Under the pieces are notes generated by a model. It did not search any database. It saw only the letters and a list, made by a program, of their open reading frames with translations, and was not told where the DNA came from. From the NCBI RefSeq assembly GCF_029691405.1, contig NZ_CP121467.1:496001-560000 (forward strand): DNA of 64,000 nucleotides, in the 5' to 3' direction. This DNA is from Streptococcus sp. D7B5. GTDB taxonomy: Bacteria; Bacillota; Bacilli; Lactobacillales; Streptococcaceae. Made by a program: the position numbers and the translations under genes. Shown piece by piece: positions 47,266-56,829 of this stretch; position 1 is the first letter of the stretch; every line of letters begins with the position of its first letter.

Positions 47266-48441
47266 CTATAGGCCTTTATCTTCAAAAGTTGTTTTATAAG
47301 CCTGCCAAATTTTTTGTTGAGGTTTCGCAAGTGGATAATCAGAAAACTCCTGAGGAGAAACCCAACGAATTTCTCTGTCCGAAAACTGCTTTGTTTCTGT
47401 CACCTGGCCAGCTTGGATTTGAATATGCCATTTCCGATGACTAAATACATGCTTTACCTGGTCAAATACTTGCTGGGACCAATTCACTTCTAAATCATAA
47501 TCCTGCTCAAAGTTTTCTTGAGGACTTGGTCCAAATGCTCTGCTTTCCTCTGTGACTTGAGAAAAGAGATCTAGCTGATCGTCATCACTTGAGAAATCAT
47601 CAACTTCAATCAAGGGGAAATGCCAAAATCCAGCTAGCAGTTTTTCGCTTTCATTTTTCTCAAGTAGATATTGACCACGGTCATTGCGTACAACCAAAGC
47701 CTTGAGATAAATTGGGAGAGGCTTTTTCTTGGGTTCTTTAATCGGATATACATCCATGGTCCCATTCTGATAGGCTGCGCTAAATTCCTTAACAGGGCTT
47801 TCTTCTGGTCGAGGGTTAACTGGTGCCTCTATGTCAGAACCTAAATCCATCAGAGCTTGGTTAAAATCACCTGGTCGTTTCGGATCAATCAAGATTTCCA
47901 TCATAGCTTGGAAAATCTTTCGATTGCTGGGAACTCCGATATCATGATTAACCTCAAACAAACGTGCCAAAACTCGCATGACATTGCCATCGACCGCTGG
48001 CTCAGGCAAATTAAAAGCGATACTGGAAATAGCTCCCGCAGTATAAGGGCCAATCCCTTTTAAACTAGAAATTCCTTCATAGGTGTTTGGAAATTGACCA
48101 CCAAAGTCAGCCATAATCTGCTGGGCTGCAGTCTGCATATTGCGTACTCGAGAATAATAGCCCAATCCCTCCCAAGCCTTCAACAGACGCTCTTCAGGCG
48201 CATTCGCCAAACTTTCTACTGTTGGAAAACAGTCCAAGAATCGTTCGTAGTAGGGAATAACTGTATCCACTCTGGTCTGCTGAAGCATGATTTCAGATAC
48301 CCAGATGTGATAAGGATTTTTACTTCTCCGCCAAGGCAAATCTCGCTTGTTTTCATCATACCAATTGAGGAGTTTTTCACGGAAAGAAATGATCTTCTCC
48401 TCCGGCCACATGACGATACCGTATTCTTTCAAATCTAACAT
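47266..48441 (-). CDS. mutY: Adenine DNA glycosylase MutY lacking the Fe-S cluster cysteines
   Basis: A 391-residue enzyme that removes adenine opposite 8-oxoguanine. The catalytic Glu50 (SEIMLQQTRVD) and Asp151 (AVDGNVMRVLAR) are present, with the HhH motif LKGIGPYTAGAI, and the C-terminal Nudix-like domain (about 240-375, 8-oxoG recognition). At the place of the usual CX6CX2CX5C motif (residues about 200-225) the sequence reads GSDIEAPVNPRPEESPVKEF, without any Cys. Cluster-less MutY is known in some lactic acid bacteria, so this is a natural variant, not a defect. It works with MutX, also in this window, against 8-oxoG. Confidence 0.95.
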   Translation of the reverse strand: MLDLKEYGIVMWPEEKIISFREKLLNWYDENKRDLPWRRSKNPYHIWVSEIMLQQTRVDTVIPYYERFLDCFPTVESLANAPEERLLKAWEGLGYYSRVRNMQTAAQQIMADFGGQFPNTYEGISSLKGIGPYTAGAISSIAFNLPEPAVDGNVMRVLARLFEVNHDIGVPSNRKIFQAMMEILIDPKRPGDFNQALMDLGSDIEAPVNPRPEESPVKEFSAAYQNGTMDVYPIKEPKKKPLPIYLKALVVRNDRGQYLLEKNESEKLLAGFWHFPLIEVDDFSSDDDQLDLFSQVTEESRAFGPSPQENFEQDYDLEVNWSQQVFDQVKHVFSHRKWHIQIQAGQVTETKQFSDREIRWVSPQEFSDYPLAKPQQKIWQAYKTTFEDKGL

Positions 48442-48486
48442 ATATCTAGTATAACATAGAAGCTTCTAACTGTCCTTTTCTCAGTA

Positions 48487-48515
48487 CTAAAAAGCCTCTT
48501 CCCATGGGAAAGAGG
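48487..48515 (-). terminator. Terminator of pta
   Basis: CCTCTTtCCC-at-GGGAAGAGG on the minus strand, followed by CTTTTTAG. Confidence 0.85.
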
Positions 48516-48523
48516 ACTAAATC

Positions 48524-49498
48524 TTATTGATGAACTGCTTGTGCCGCTGTGATAAGGGTCAACTTGTACACATCGTCTGCATTACATCCACGAGAAAGGT
48601 CGTTAACTGGCTTGTTCAAACCTTGCAATACAGGACCTACAGCCGCGAAGCCACCAAGACGTTCTGCAATCTTATAGCCAATATTCCCCGCTTCGATACC
48701 AGGGAAGATAAAGACAGTTGCTTGCCCAGCAACGTTACTTCCTGGAGCTTTCAATGCTGCAGTTTCAGGGTGGAAGGCCGCATCAAATTGCAACTCACCA
48801 TCAATCTCAAGATCAGGACGCAAGTCGTGAGCAATTTTTGTAGCTTCCACTACCTTGTCAACACTTTCACCAAAACCTGAGCCTTTAGTAGAATAGCTTA
48901 GCATAGCAATTTTAGGTTCAATACCAAACATCTTAGCTGTGATTGCTGAATTGATCGCAATTTCGGCCAAAGCTTCTGCATCTGGATTGATATTAATGGC
49001 ACAGTCTCCAAATAGGTAACGTTCCGTACCACGTACCATAAGGAAGGCACCTGAAGTACGCGTTACGTTTGGACGAGTTTTAATGATTTGTAGGGCTGGG
49101 CGAACTGTTGAGGCAGTTGAGTGAATCGCACCAGATACCATACCGTCAACCAAACCCAAGTAGACTAGCATCACACCAAAGTAGTTGACGTCTTCAACCA
49201 AAACTTTGCGCGCTTCTTCTTCAGTCATTTTGCCCTTACGACGCTCTACTAAAGCAGCAACCATTTCTTCAAATTGAGGATAATGTTGAGGGTCAATGAC
49301 TTCATAACCGTCCATAACCCCTTCGATTTCAAGATAAATTTTGATTTTTTCTGGGTTCCCAAGCAAAACAGGAACGACTTCTGTTTCTTTTACCAAGCGT
49401 TTGGTTGCCTGAAGAATACGAGGTTCTTCCCCTTCAGGGAGAACAATACGAGCATTTTTGCCAACTAGGTTGGCTTTGAGATTTTCAAAAACTTCCAT
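48524..49498 (-). CDS. pta: Phosphate acetyltransferase
   Basis: A 324-residue enzyme interconverting acetyl-CoA and acetyl phosphate, the step before acetate kinase and a source of ATP in mixed-acid growth. Family stretches include VLPEGEEPRILQA, DGMVSGAIHSTASTVRPALQ, INPDAEALAEIAI, MLSYSTKGSG and LQGLNKPVNDLSRGC. Full length for the short class. It is the last gene of relQ-nadK-rlu-pta, 43 bp behind the pseudouridine synthase gene. Confidence 0.96.
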   Translation of the reverse strand: MEVFENLKANLVGKNARIVLPEGEEPRILQATKRLVKETEVVPVLLGNPEKIKIYLEIEGVMDGYEVIDPQHYPQFEEMVAALVERRKGKMTEEEARKVLVEDVNYFGVMLVYLGLVDGMVSGAIHSTASTVRPALQIIKTRPNVTRTSGAFLMVRGTERYLFGDCAININPDAEALAEIAINSAITAKMFGIEPKIAMLSYSTKGSGFGESVDKVVEATKIAHDLRPDLEIDGELQFDAAFHPETAALKAPGSNVAGQATVFIFPGIEAGNIGYKIAERLGGFAAVGPVLQGLNKPVNDLSRGCNADDVYKLTLITAAQAVHQ

Positions 49499-49541
49499 GA
49501 GTTTTCTCCTTTAAGAAAATAAATTATACTCCAAATTGTTT

Positions 49542-50438
49542 TTAAAGAGTATTAGTTGATAACTGAGTAATAAGATTGCTGAAATCATCCGGTAAGGGGC
49601 TTTCTAGTTGCAAATCTTGCTCTAGAAAGGGATGATAAAAAGATAAATAATGACAATGCAAGGCCTGGCGCTGAATACCGTCGTCTAAACTTCCTCCATA
49701 GAGATCGTCTCCTAAAAGAGGAAAACCGATATGAGAAAAATGCACTCGTATCTGATGAGTTCTCCCAGTATGAAGACGAATATCGACTAGGTGAATATCT
49801 CCATAAGACGCGACAACTTTGTAAGACGTATGAGCGTATTTCCCACCTTTGGCAACCCGTCTTGTGATAATGGAGTCCACATCACGCGCAATCGGGGCAA
49901 TAATCTCCCCCTGTGGCTCCAAGACCCCATCTCCTTTAACTAAAGCAAAGTAACGTTTCTCGATAGACTTTCGTTGCAGTTGCTTGTCTAAACGTGCATG
50001 AGCATAACCGTGCTTGGCAAAAAGCATCAAACCAGAAGTATCTCTATCAAGCCTAGTCACGATGTGAACTTGCTGATTTTCATATTCCTGTTTAACATAG
50101 TAGCCCTTGATAAAATTGGCAATGGTATTGGAATGATTGACACTGGGGATGGATGCTACTCCATAAGGCTTATTCAAAACCAGAAAATGGTCATCCTCAT
50201 ACAAGATATCGAGTGGTCGATCAATAGCTTCAAGGCTCTCAAATCCTTCCTCTGCTGGAATGTCAATAGTTACCTTGTCTCCAATATCTAAGAGATAAGT
50301 CGCATTTTGTGGTTTGCCATTGACCCGTATAGCCCCGCCTCGAAACTTAATCTTAGCCAAAAGTCCCTTGGAAACCTCATGTTTCTTGAGGAAAGTTTTG
50401 ACTTTGACGTGGTCATCTGCGATAAATTCGAACCTCAT
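49542..50438 (-). CDS. RluD-type pseudouridine synthase
   Basis: A 298-residue RNA pseudouridine synthase. An S4 RNA-binding domain (about 14-75) is followed by the catalytic domain, with the active Asp in [16 protein letters not shown], then [23 protein letters not shown]. The exact RNA target (23S rRNA is usual for RluD) cannot be read from sequence. It overlaps nadK by four bases. Confidence 0.93.
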   Translation of the reverse strand: MRFEFIADDHVKVKTFLKKHEVSKGLLAKIKFRGGAIRVNGKPQNATYLLDIGDKVTIDIPAEEGFESLEAIDRPLDILYEDDHFLVLNKPYGVASIPSVNHSNTIANFIKGYYVKQEYENQQVHIVTRLDRDTSGLMLFAKHGYAHARLDKQLQRKSIEKRYFALVKGDGVLEPQGEIIAPIARDVDSIITRRVAKGGKYAHTSYKVVASYGDIHLVDIRLHTGRTHQIRVHFSHIGFPLLGDDLYGGSLDDGIQRQALHCHYLSFYHPFLEQDLQLESPLPDDFSNLITQLSTNTL

Positions 50439-51253
50439 TCATCCACCTCGCCGATGAAGGCATCTTTAACACGATTCCAGAAGCTAGTGTGGCTTGGAGT
50501 CGCTACGAAGTGAATCTTGTGATGGTCGATTTGATACTCAATCCGTTCGATATTACGGAAGGAATAGACGCTGTTATCGACTGATATCGTGTGGTAATCA
50601 TTGCGTGTTGGCAGAAGTTCAATTTTATCTTTTTTGGGAATAATGATCGATGATCCCAGAGTACGATAGACTCGGTTGTTAAGACTTGCTATTTCCGTCA
50701 ACTGCAAGGCTTCAATGGTAGGATGCAAAACTGCTCCTCCCAAGGATTTGTTATAGGCAGTGCTCCCTGTTGGCGTTGAGACAGTCACACCATCTCCACG
50801 AAAGCGCTCGAATGGAACGTGGTTAATGATGATATCTGCAACCATGGTGCGGTCTGACCGACGGATGCTCGCTTCATTTAGAGCACGGAAGGTTTTTACA
50901 TCACCATTTTCAAGAGTCACTTTGACATTCAGGACTGGATAAGAAACTTTGGCTCCAGAATCCAGTTGGAGATTGGTAACCAACTGGTCCAACTCAAAGT
51001 CACGGTAATCCGTGTAAAATCCCAAGTGTCCTGTATGTACACCTACAAATCGAACCTTGTCTAACTGATTCTCGTACTTGTGAAAAGCAGACAAAAGCAT
51101 CCCATCTCCACCAATCGAAATGACGATATCGGGATTTGTATCATTGATTATAAAATGCTGTTTTTTGAGTTTTTCCCTCAGTTTATGTAAAACTTTCTGA
51201 CTCTGCGGCTTTCTATTAGCTATGAGGTCAACTCGCTTACCTGTATTCTTCAT
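50435..51253 (-). CDS. nadK: NAD kinase
   Basis: A 272-residue ATP-dependent kinase that makes NADP from NAD. The GGDG motif is at residues 48-51 ([12 protein letters not shown]), the NE/D motif in [11 protein letters not shown], and the glycine-rich loop is [14 protein letters not shown]. The start at ATG 51253 is chosen because [16 protein letters not shown] matches the family; a GTG four codons earlier has AGGA nearby and is possible. It overlaps relQ by 17 bp, so translation is probably coupled. Confidence 0.94.
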   Translation of the reverse strand: MKNTGKRVDLIANRKPQSQKVLHKLREKLKKQHFIINDTNPDIVISIGGDGMLLSAFHKYENQLDKVRFVGVHTGHLGFYTDYRDFELDQLVTNLQLDSGAKVSYPVLNVKVTLENGDVKTFRALNEASIRRSDRTMVADIIINHVPFERFRGDGVTVSTPTGSTAYNKSLGGAVLHPTIEALQLTEIASLNNRVYRTLGSSIIIPKKDKIELLPTRNDYHTISVDNSVYSFRNIERIEYQIDHHKIHFVATPSHTSFWNRVKDAFIGEVDE

Positions 51254-51908
51254 CTGTATCGTCACTATTTCCTACACCGTCGTTTAGTTTTCTACTCAAA
51301 GGATCAAAGAGTGCCTGAGCTTCCTGAATGTCATCTCGAATCTTGCCCATTTCTTCATCTAGTTGATGAGCAATTTTGGCAGTGATTTCCAATCTTTCTT
51401 TTATTTCCTCTGGAAAGTCCCCCTGGTACTTATAATTGAGCGAATGCTCAATGGTAGCCCAAAAGTTCATAGCCAAGGTCCGAATTTGAATCTCGGCGAG
51501 AATGGTCTTAGCCCCATTTATCGTATCTACAGTATATTCGACAACAACATGATAAGAACGATAACCCGACGCCTTACGATGGTTGATATAATCTCGTTCC
51601 TGAACGACTCTCATATCGTGACGTTTACGTAGAATTGCAACAACTTCTTCCACGTCATCAACAAACTGAACCATGACACGTAGCCCTGCGATATCTTGCA
51701 AGTCATTTTCCAGAGTTGCATAAGTAATTCCTCGACGAGCCATTTTTTCTTTGATACTCTCAATCGGTTTTACCCGACCAGTTACAAACTCAATCGGAGA
51801 ATGCTTGTTTTGCTTACGGTACTGTTTTCGAATCCCACGAAGTTTAATCTTCAATTCACCAACAGCTTGAATGTAAGGATCTAAAAATTCTTCCCATTCT
51901 ATGGTCAT
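51237..51908 (-). CDS. relQ: Small alarmone synthetase RelQ (GTP pyrophosphokinase)
   Basis: A 223-residue (p)ppGpp synthetase with only the RelA/SpoT synthetase domain, no hydrolase and no TGS/ACT. Key parts are [21 protein letters not shown] (G-loop), [30 protein letters not shown] and [18 protein letters not shown]. RelQ-type enzymes form tetramers and act under cell-wall stress. First gene of relQ-nadK-rlu-pta and divergent from the CYTH gene, an arrangement common in streptococci. Confidence 0.94.
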   Translation of the reverse strand: MTIEWEEFLDPYIQAVGELKIKLRGIRKQYRKQNKHSPIEFVTGRVKPIESIKEKMARRGITYATLENDLQDIAGLRVMVQFVDDVEEVVAILRKRHDMRVVQERDYINHRKASGYRSYHVVVEYTVDTINGAKTILAEIQIRTLAMNFWATIEHSLNYKYQGDFPEEIKERLEITAKIAHQLDEEMGKIRDDIQEAQALFDPLSRKLNDGVGNSDDTDEEYR

Positions 51909-51949
51909 ATTTTCTCCCTTTTAGTATGAGATTGTGCTGTTAAAAATTT

Positions 51950-51997
51950 TTGATTTTTTCACTACAATCTTATACAATAAATACATTGTACATTATA
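51950..51997. promoter_or_regulatory. Divergent promoters of relQ and the CYTH gene
   Basis: Plus strand: TTGATT (51950-51955), 17 bp, TACAAT (51973-51978). Minus strand: extended -10 TGgTATAAT (51992-52000). An inverted repeat TACAAT-aaatac-ATTGTA (51973-51990) lies between and overlaps the plus -10 box. Confidence 0.65.
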
Positions 51998-52037
51998 CCA
52001 TAAATCCGCTTTCAAAGATAAAGAAAAGGTTAGAAAA

Positions 52038-52607
52038 ATGAAACAATTAGAAATTGAACTGAAAACACTACTGAAAAAAGATGACTACAATCATTTAAAA
52101 AAACAGTTTGCCCATATATCTCCTATTCACCAAAAAAACTACTACATTGACACGCCAGATTTCCAGTTGCGCGAAAAAAAGGTTGCCATGCGCATTCGCG
52201 CCCTTTCAGATTGCGCTGAATTAACCTTGAAAGTTCCTCAAACTATTGGAAATATGGAATACAATCAAAAAATGACTCTTCCAGAAGCTGAATATTATTT
52301 AGAAAAACAGATCCTACCTCAAGGGATGGTTCTGGAGAAACTTACTGAGATTGGTATTGAAAGTCATGACTGGCTTATTCTAGGTTGTCTTGAAACGATT
52401 CGTTACGAAATGGAAACCGCTATCGGTTTGATGGCCTTAGACCAAAGCCATTACTTTGGTCAAACCGACTACGAACTGGAACTTGAAGTCACTAATTTTG
52501 AACAAGGAAAAGTCGATTTTCAGCAATTTTTAGATGAAAATCACATAACTTACCAGAAAGCTCCTTCAAAATTAATTCGTTTTATTAAAAGCATGAAAAA
52601 AAGCTGA
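52038..52607 (+). CDS. CYTH domain protein (triphosphate tunnel enzyme)
   Basis: A 189-residue CYTH/triphosphate tunnel metalloenzyme with the ExExK signature at Glu5, Glu7 and Lys9 (LEIELK), YYIDTPDFQLREKKVAMRIR, and acidic and basic residues lining the tunnel (CLETIRYEME, YELELEV). Relatives hydrolyse tripolyphosphate or thiamine triphosphate. Divergent from relQ, with which it is commonly paired, so a link to nucleotide or polyphosphate stress signalling is possible. Confidence 0.9.
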   Translation: MKQLEIELKTLLKKDDYNHLKKQFAHISPIHQKNYYIDTPDFQLREKKVAMRIRALSDCAELTLKVPQTIGNMEYNQKMTLPEAEYYLEKQILPQGMVLEKLTEIGIESHDWLILGCLETIRYEMETAIGLMALDQSHYFGQTDYELELEVTNFEQGKVDFQQFLDENHITYQKAPSKLIRFIKSMKKS

Positions 52608-52718
52608 AATAATCTCCTTTTTTTGGTAGAATAGAAAAGATAAAAATAAAAGAATCTTGCTTTGAAAAACAGAACTTTCTCAAAGGAGATTCGCAAAGTT
52701 TACAGAGGACGGTCTATA

Positions 52719-53678
52719 ATGTCAGATAGAAACAACATGAAACTTTTCACCCTAAACTCTAACCATGAAATCGCTCAAAAGATTGCGGATACAGTTGGTG
52801 TACCTCTCGGGAAGTTATCCTCTCGACAATTTTCTGACGGCGAAATCCAGGTCAACATTGAAGAAAGTGTCCGTGGTTACGATGTCTACATCATCCAGTC
52901 AACCAGCTACCCTGTTAGCAACCACTTGATGGAGTTGTTGATCATGGTTGATGCTTGTGTACGTGCAAGTGCTCATAGTATCAACGTTGTCCTTCCTTAC
53001 TTTGGTTATGCGCGTCAGGATCGTATCGCTTCTTCTCGTGAACCCCTCACTGCGAAACTGGTTGCCAATATGCTTGTCAAAGCTGGTGTAAGCCGTGTTC
53101 TAACGCTGGACCTCCACGCTGTTCAAGTCCAAGGTTTCTTTGATATTCCTGTAGATAATCTTTATACTGTTCCTCTATTTGCTAAGCACTACTGTGATAA
53201 AGGACTTCTTGGCTCTGATGTTGTTGTTGTTAGTCCAAAGAACTCTGGTGTTAAACGTGCTCGTAGTTTGGCTGAATACCTTGATGCTCCTATCGCTATC
53301 ATTGACTACGCCCAAGACGATTCTGATCGTAACGAAGGCTATATCATTGGGGATGTTGAAGGCAAGAAAGCTATCTTGATTGACGACATCCTAAATACTG
53401 GTCGTACTTTCTCTGAAGCAGCAAAAATCGTTGAACGCGAAGGGGCAACTGAAATCTATGCGGTATCTAGTCACGGTTTATTTGTTGAAGGTGCAGCAGA
53501 CCTTCTAGACGCAACTAACATTAAAGAAATCCTTGTAACGGACTCTGTAGCAACCAAAGAAAGAACTCCAGAAAATGTATGTTACATTACTGCTAGCGAA
53601 TTAATTGGTGATGCTATCGTCCGCATTCACGAAAGAAAACCAGTCAGCCCACTCTTTGCTTACAACAAAAAGAAATAA
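52719..53678 (+). CDS. prs: Ribose-phosphate pyrophosphokinase
   Basis: A 319-residue PRPP synthetase providing PRPP for purines, pyrimidines, NAD, His and Trp. Family parts are [45 protein letters not shown] and the PRPP loop [14 protein letters not shown]. The start at 52719 is chosen for [19 protein letters not shown] and the GAGGACG before it; the frame is open 57 bp further up. Streptococci often carry two prs genes; this one is linked to the cysteine desulfurase. An extended -10 (TGgTAGAAT, about 52625-52633) lies upstream. Confidence 0.95.
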   Translation: MSDRNNMKLFTLNSNHEIAQKIADTVGVPLGKLSSRQFSDGEIQVNIEESVRGYDVYIIQSTSYPVSNHLMELLIMVDACVRASAHSINVVLPYFGYARQDRIASSREPLTAKLVANMLVKAGVSRVLTLDLHAVQVQGFFDIPVDNLYTVPLFAKHYCDKGLLGSDVVVVSPKNSGVKRARSLAEYLDAPIAIIDYAQDDSDRNEGYIIGDVEGKKAILIDDILNTGRTFSEAAKIVEREGATEIYAVSSHGLFVEGAADLLDATNIKEILVTDSVATKERTPENVCYITASELIGDAIVRIHERKPVSPLFAYNKKK

Positions 53679-53687
53679 GGTGATTCT

Positions 53688-54803
53688 TTGATTTATTTGG
53701 ACAATGCTGCTACGACTCCTATGTCAGCAGTAGCTATTTCTGAAATGACCAAGGTCATGCAAGAAACTCATGGTAATCCTTCTAGTATTCATGGCCATGG
53801 TCGGCAGGCTGGCAAACTCTTGCGAGAGGCTCGTCAAGACTTAGCTCACTTACTAGGAACCAAACCTCAACATATCTTTTTTACGTCTGGTGGTACAGAA
53901 AGTAACAATACAGCCATTATTGGCTATTGTCTCCGTCATCAAAATCGTGGAAAACATATCATCACGACAGCTATTGAACACCATTCTGTGCTTGAAACTA
54001 TCGATTATCTGGTTCAACATTTTGGTTTTGAAGCGACCATCATCCAACCAGTAAATCAAGAAATAACTGCTCAGCAAATTCAAGAAGCCTTACGTGACGA
54101 TACCATTCTCGTTTCCACCATGTATGCTAATAATGAAACAGGAAGTCTCTTACCTATCGCTGAGATTGGACGTATTTTAAAAGATCATCCTTCTGCATAT
54201 CATGTAGATGCTGTTCAAGCTATTGGGAAAATTCCTATCCATCCAGAGGAGTTAGGAATTGATTTCCTCAGTGCTTCTGCCCACAAATTCCATGGGCCAA
54301 AAGGAGTTGGCTTTCTTTATGCCTCTTCCGCGGACTTTGATTCCTACCTTCACGGTGGAGACCAAGAACTAAAGAAACGGGCTGGAACAGAAAATCTCGC
54401 TGCTATTGTAGGTATGGTCGTTGCTCTCAAAGAGGATTTAAATGACCAAGTTGAGCATTACCAAAAACTAAGCGCACTCAAAGCTACTTTTTTAGAAGAA
54501 ATTGCTGATTTAGACTACTATCTCAATGAAAGCAACCACCAACTACCTTATGTTGTCAACATTGGCTTTCCTGGTCAAAAAAATGATTTGCTCTTACTAC
54601 GGTTAGATCTTGAAGGAATTTCAATTTCTACCGGTTCGGCTTGTACTGCTGGTATTGTGCAAACCAGTCATGTGCTTGAAGCTTTTTATGGGCCCGATTC
54701 GCCTCGTTTGAAAGAATCTGTCCGTATCAGTCTCTCTCCTCTTAATACCGAAGAAGAACTGAAACAACTCGCACAAACCTTAAAAAATATTATTGGAGAT
54801 TAA
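53688..54803 (+). CDS. Cysteine desulfurase (NifS/IscS-like)
   Basis: A 371-residue PLP enzyme that takes sulfur from cysteine for tRNA thiolation or Fe-S assembly. The PLP lysine is Lys200 (SASAHKFHGPKG), the catalytic Cys is Cys319 (STGSACTAG), and the N-terminus is IYLDNAATTP. The start codon is TTG at 53688, with AAGGTGA five bases before it; no ATG gives the conserved N-terminus. It lies nine bases after prs. No SUF scaffold genes are near, so a tRNA-thiolation role (IscS-like) is plausible. Confidence 0.93.
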   Translation: MIYLDNAATTPMSAVAISEMTKVMQETHGNPSSIHGHGRQAGKLLREARQDLAHLLGTKPQHIFFTSGGTESNNTAIIGYCLRHQNRGKHIITTAIEHHSVLETIDYLVQHFGFEATIIQPVNQEITAQQIQEALRDDTILVSTMYANNETGSLLPIAEIGRILKDHPSAYHVDAVQAIGKIPIHPEELGIDFLSASAHKFHGPKGVGFLYASSADFDSYLHGGDQELKKRAGTENLAAIVGMVVALKEDLNDQVEHYQKLSALKATFLEEIADLDYYLNESNHQLPYVVNIGFPGQKNDLLLLRLDLEGISISTGSACTAGIVQTSHVLEAFYGPDSPRLKESVRISLSPLNTEEELKQLAQTLKNIIGD

Positions 54804-54807
54804 TCTA

Positions 54808-55155
54808 ATGGCATTCGAAAAAACCATTAAACTACAAAACTGCCGCTACGACTATACACTTAGCCCAACTGTCAAAAAGTTCACACTGAAAGATAATACT
54901 TTCTTTGAAACAAAAGTTGGAAACTTCGAACTGACTCGTTTGCTTGAGAAAGTGCCTAACAGCGGTGAAGGCTTCAACCTAAAAATCATCATCAATAAAG
55001 ACCTTACAGGTGCTAAACTCAATATCACTGACAAGTCTGGTCTTCGTTTGGTCAATATCTTTAAATCAGAAGACCACCACATTCATCAAGAAAAATTCTA
55101 CTTCCTCATGGACAGCCTTGTAGAACGCGGTATCTTCACTAAAGAAAAAAGATAA
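54808..55155 (+). CDS. DUF1831 family protein
   Basis: A 115-residue soluble protein of unknown function (MAFEKTIKLQNCRYDY, KKFTLKDNTFFETKVGN, FYFLMDSLVERGIF). Recognised as DUF1831, which usually accompanies this cysteine desulfurase in lactic acid bacteria, so a helper role is possible. The start at 54808 is chosen because GGAG of the preceding gene end lies about ten bases before it. Confidence 0.82.
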   Translation: MAFEKTIKLQNCRYDYTLSPTVKKFTLKDNTFFETKVGNFELTRLLEKVPNSGEGFNLKIIINKDLTGAKLNITDKSGLRLVNIFKSEDHHIHQEKFYFLMDSLVERGIFTKEKR

Positions 55156-55161
55156 TTGACT

Positions 55162-55377
55162 ATGTATCGACTTACCTATCAAGATAACTATCACGTAGAA
55201 CGTATACTTGAATATAAGGATTACGAAGAGCTCATGTTATCTCTATCTGGCTGTGTGACCCTACCTGATACTCTCCTAATCAGCTCCTTAACGCTGAATG
55301 ATAAGGTGATTTATCAAGGATTGGTTGGCGATCTCTACCGTTTTCTATCACAAGCTCATTTTTCAGATAAAAACTAA
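55162..55377 (+). CDS. DUF4649 family protein
   Basis: A 71-residue protein (MYRLTYQDNYHVERIL, LSGCVTLPDTL, YQGLVGDLYRFLSQ) of a small family found almost only in streptococci; the function is unknown. ATG 55162 is used in preference to a TTG two codons upstream. Last gene of the prs run, before a terminator. Confidence 0.8.
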   Translation: MYRLTYQDNYHVERILEYKDYEELMLSLSGCVTLPDTLLISSLTLNDKVIYQGLVGDLYRFLSQAHFSDKN

Positions 55378-55394
55378 GAAATTTCTTAGTTTTT
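55369..55394 (+). terminator. Terminator after the DUF4649 gene
   Basis: AAAACTAAGAA pairs with TTCTTAGTTTT and is followed by TTC. It lies just before the rex promoter. Confidence 0.85.
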
Positions 55395-55402
55395 TCTTGT
55401 TT

Positions 55403-55420
55403 TTGTTGATTTTTTCACAA
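55403..55420 (+). promoter_or_regulatory. Putative Rex operator upstream of rex
   Basis: TTGTTGATTTTTTCACAA fits the Rex consensus TTGTGAAWWWWTTCACAA with a perfect right half and an intact TTGT at the left. It overlaps the -35 box (TTGATT 55406-55411) of a promoter whose -10 is TAAAAT (55429-55434), 17 bp on. It would give NADH-dependent self-control. Confidence 0.65.
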
Positions 55421-55459
55421 TGTTTCTATAAAATAGAAGAATAGAAAGGTTGTGATTTT

Positions 55460-56101
55460 GTGAAAGATAAACAGTCTGCTATTCCAAAAGCAACAGCAAA
55501 AAGACTCTCTCTTTACTACCGAATTTTCAAGCGATTTCATGCAGAAAAAATCGAACGTGCCAACTCCAAGCAAATTGCAGAGGCTATCGGTATCGATTCT
55601 GCGACCGTTCGTCGGGATTTTTCCTATTTTGGTGAACTAGGTCGTCGAGGTTTTGGTTACGATGTCAAAAAATTGATGAATTTTTTTGCTGACCTCCTAA
55701 ATGATAACTCCATTACAAATGTTATGTTGGTTGGGATTGGAAATATGGGCCATGCCCTTCTCCACTACCGCTTCCACGAGCGTAACAAGATGAAAATTAT
55801 CATGGCCTTTGACCTAGATGACCATCCAGAAGTTGGAAGCCAAACACCTGATGGAATTCCAATCTATGGTATCTCACAGATTAAAGAAAAAATCAAAGAA
55901 GCAGATGTCAAAACTGCTATCCTAACAGTTCCAAGTGTTAAATCACAAGAAGTTGCCAATCTTTTGGTCGATGCTGGTATAAAAGGTATTCTCAGCTTTT
56001 CCCCTGTTCACCTTCACCTCCCAAAAGATGTGGTTGTTCAGTATGTCGATTTGACAAGTGAACTCCAAACCCTCCTCTATTTTATGCGTAAAGAGGATTA
56101 G
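55460..56101 (+). CDS. rex: Redox-sensing transcriptional repressor Rex
   Basis: A 213-residue repressor that senses the NADH/NAD+ ratio and controls fermentation genes. The N-terminal winged helix has [16 protein letters not shown] and [21 protein letters not shown]; the Rossmann domain has [13 protein letters not shown]; a domain-swapped C-terminal helix follows. The start codon is GTG at 55460. A Rex operator overlaps the promoter. It is 15 bp before the amidotransferase gene. Confidence 0.96.
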   Translation: MKDKQSAIPKATAKRLSLYYRIFKRFHAEKIERANSKQIAEAIGIDSATVRRDFSYFGELGRRGFGYDVKKLMNFFADLLNDNSITNVMLVGIGNMGHALLHYRFHERNKMKIIMAFDLDDHPEVGSQTPDGIPIYGISQIKEKIKEADVKTAILTVPSVKSQEVANLLVDAGIKGILSFSPVHLHLPKDVVVQYVDLTSELQTLLYFMRKED

Positions 56102-56116
56102 AAAGCGAAAGCATTT

Positions 56117-56806
56117 ATGAAAAAACCAGTTATTGGGATTACAGGAAATGAAAAAGCTCATCCAGATGATGACATCATGATGAGCTATGCAGCAAAAGGC
56201 TTTGTTGAAGGAGTCAAGGACGCTGGCGGAATTCCAATCATCCTACCAATTGGTGATCAAGAAATGGCTGCCTATTACATCAGTATCATTGATAAGCTCA
56301 TCCTAACGGGTGGGCAAAATGTTGATCCAAAATACTATGGTGAACCAAAGGCTATTGATAGTGATGACTACCATCTTCAAAGAGATATTTTTGAACTAGC
56401 ACTTATCAAAGAAGCGATTAAGCAAAAGAAACCAATTTTCTCTGTTTGTCGGGGTACTCAACTTTTCAATGTCGCCATGGGAGGCACGCTACACCAAGAT
56501 ATCGAGGATCATTGGCAGGACTGTTCAGCCGAATATACTACCCAACGCCTCGTAACGGAACCTAATACGATTCTCCGAGAAATCTATGGAGAAATCTCTC
56601 ACATCAACTCCTTCCACCACCAGAGCATTAAAGATCTAGCCTCAAATCTTAAGGTTGTAGCACATGATCCTAAAGATGGAATCATTGAGGCTGTGACAAC
56701 TACGGACGGCTTTCCTTATCTTGGTGTCCAATGGCATCCAGAATTTCTCTTTGAAAATCGTCCCAAAGATAAAACGCTATTTGACTATGTTGTTAACGAA
56801 CTCTAG
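56117..56806 (+). CDS. Class I glutamine amidotransferase-like (peptidase C26)
   Basis: A 229-residue gamma-glutamyl-gamma-aminobutyrate hydrolase/peptidase C26 family protein. The nucleophile Cys is in FSVCRGTQLFNVAMGG and the His/Glu pair in GVQWHPEFLF. PuuD-like enzymes hydrolyse gamma-glutamyl amides; the substrate here is unknown. It follows rex closely and is probably co-transcribed. Confidence 0.9.
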   Translation: MKKPVIGITGNEKAHPDDDIMMSYAAKGFVEGVKDAGGIPIILPIGDQEMAAYYISIIDKLILTGGQNVDPKYYGEPKAIDSDDYHLQRDIFELALIKEAIKQKKPIFSVCRGTQLFNVAMGGTLHQDIEDHWQDCSAEYTTQRLVTEPNTILREIYGEISHINSFHHQSIKDLASNLKVVAHDPKDGIIEAVTTTDGFPYLGVQWHPEFLFENRPKDKTLFDYVVNEL

Positions 56807-56829
56807 GACTTATAAATAGGTTATTAATC

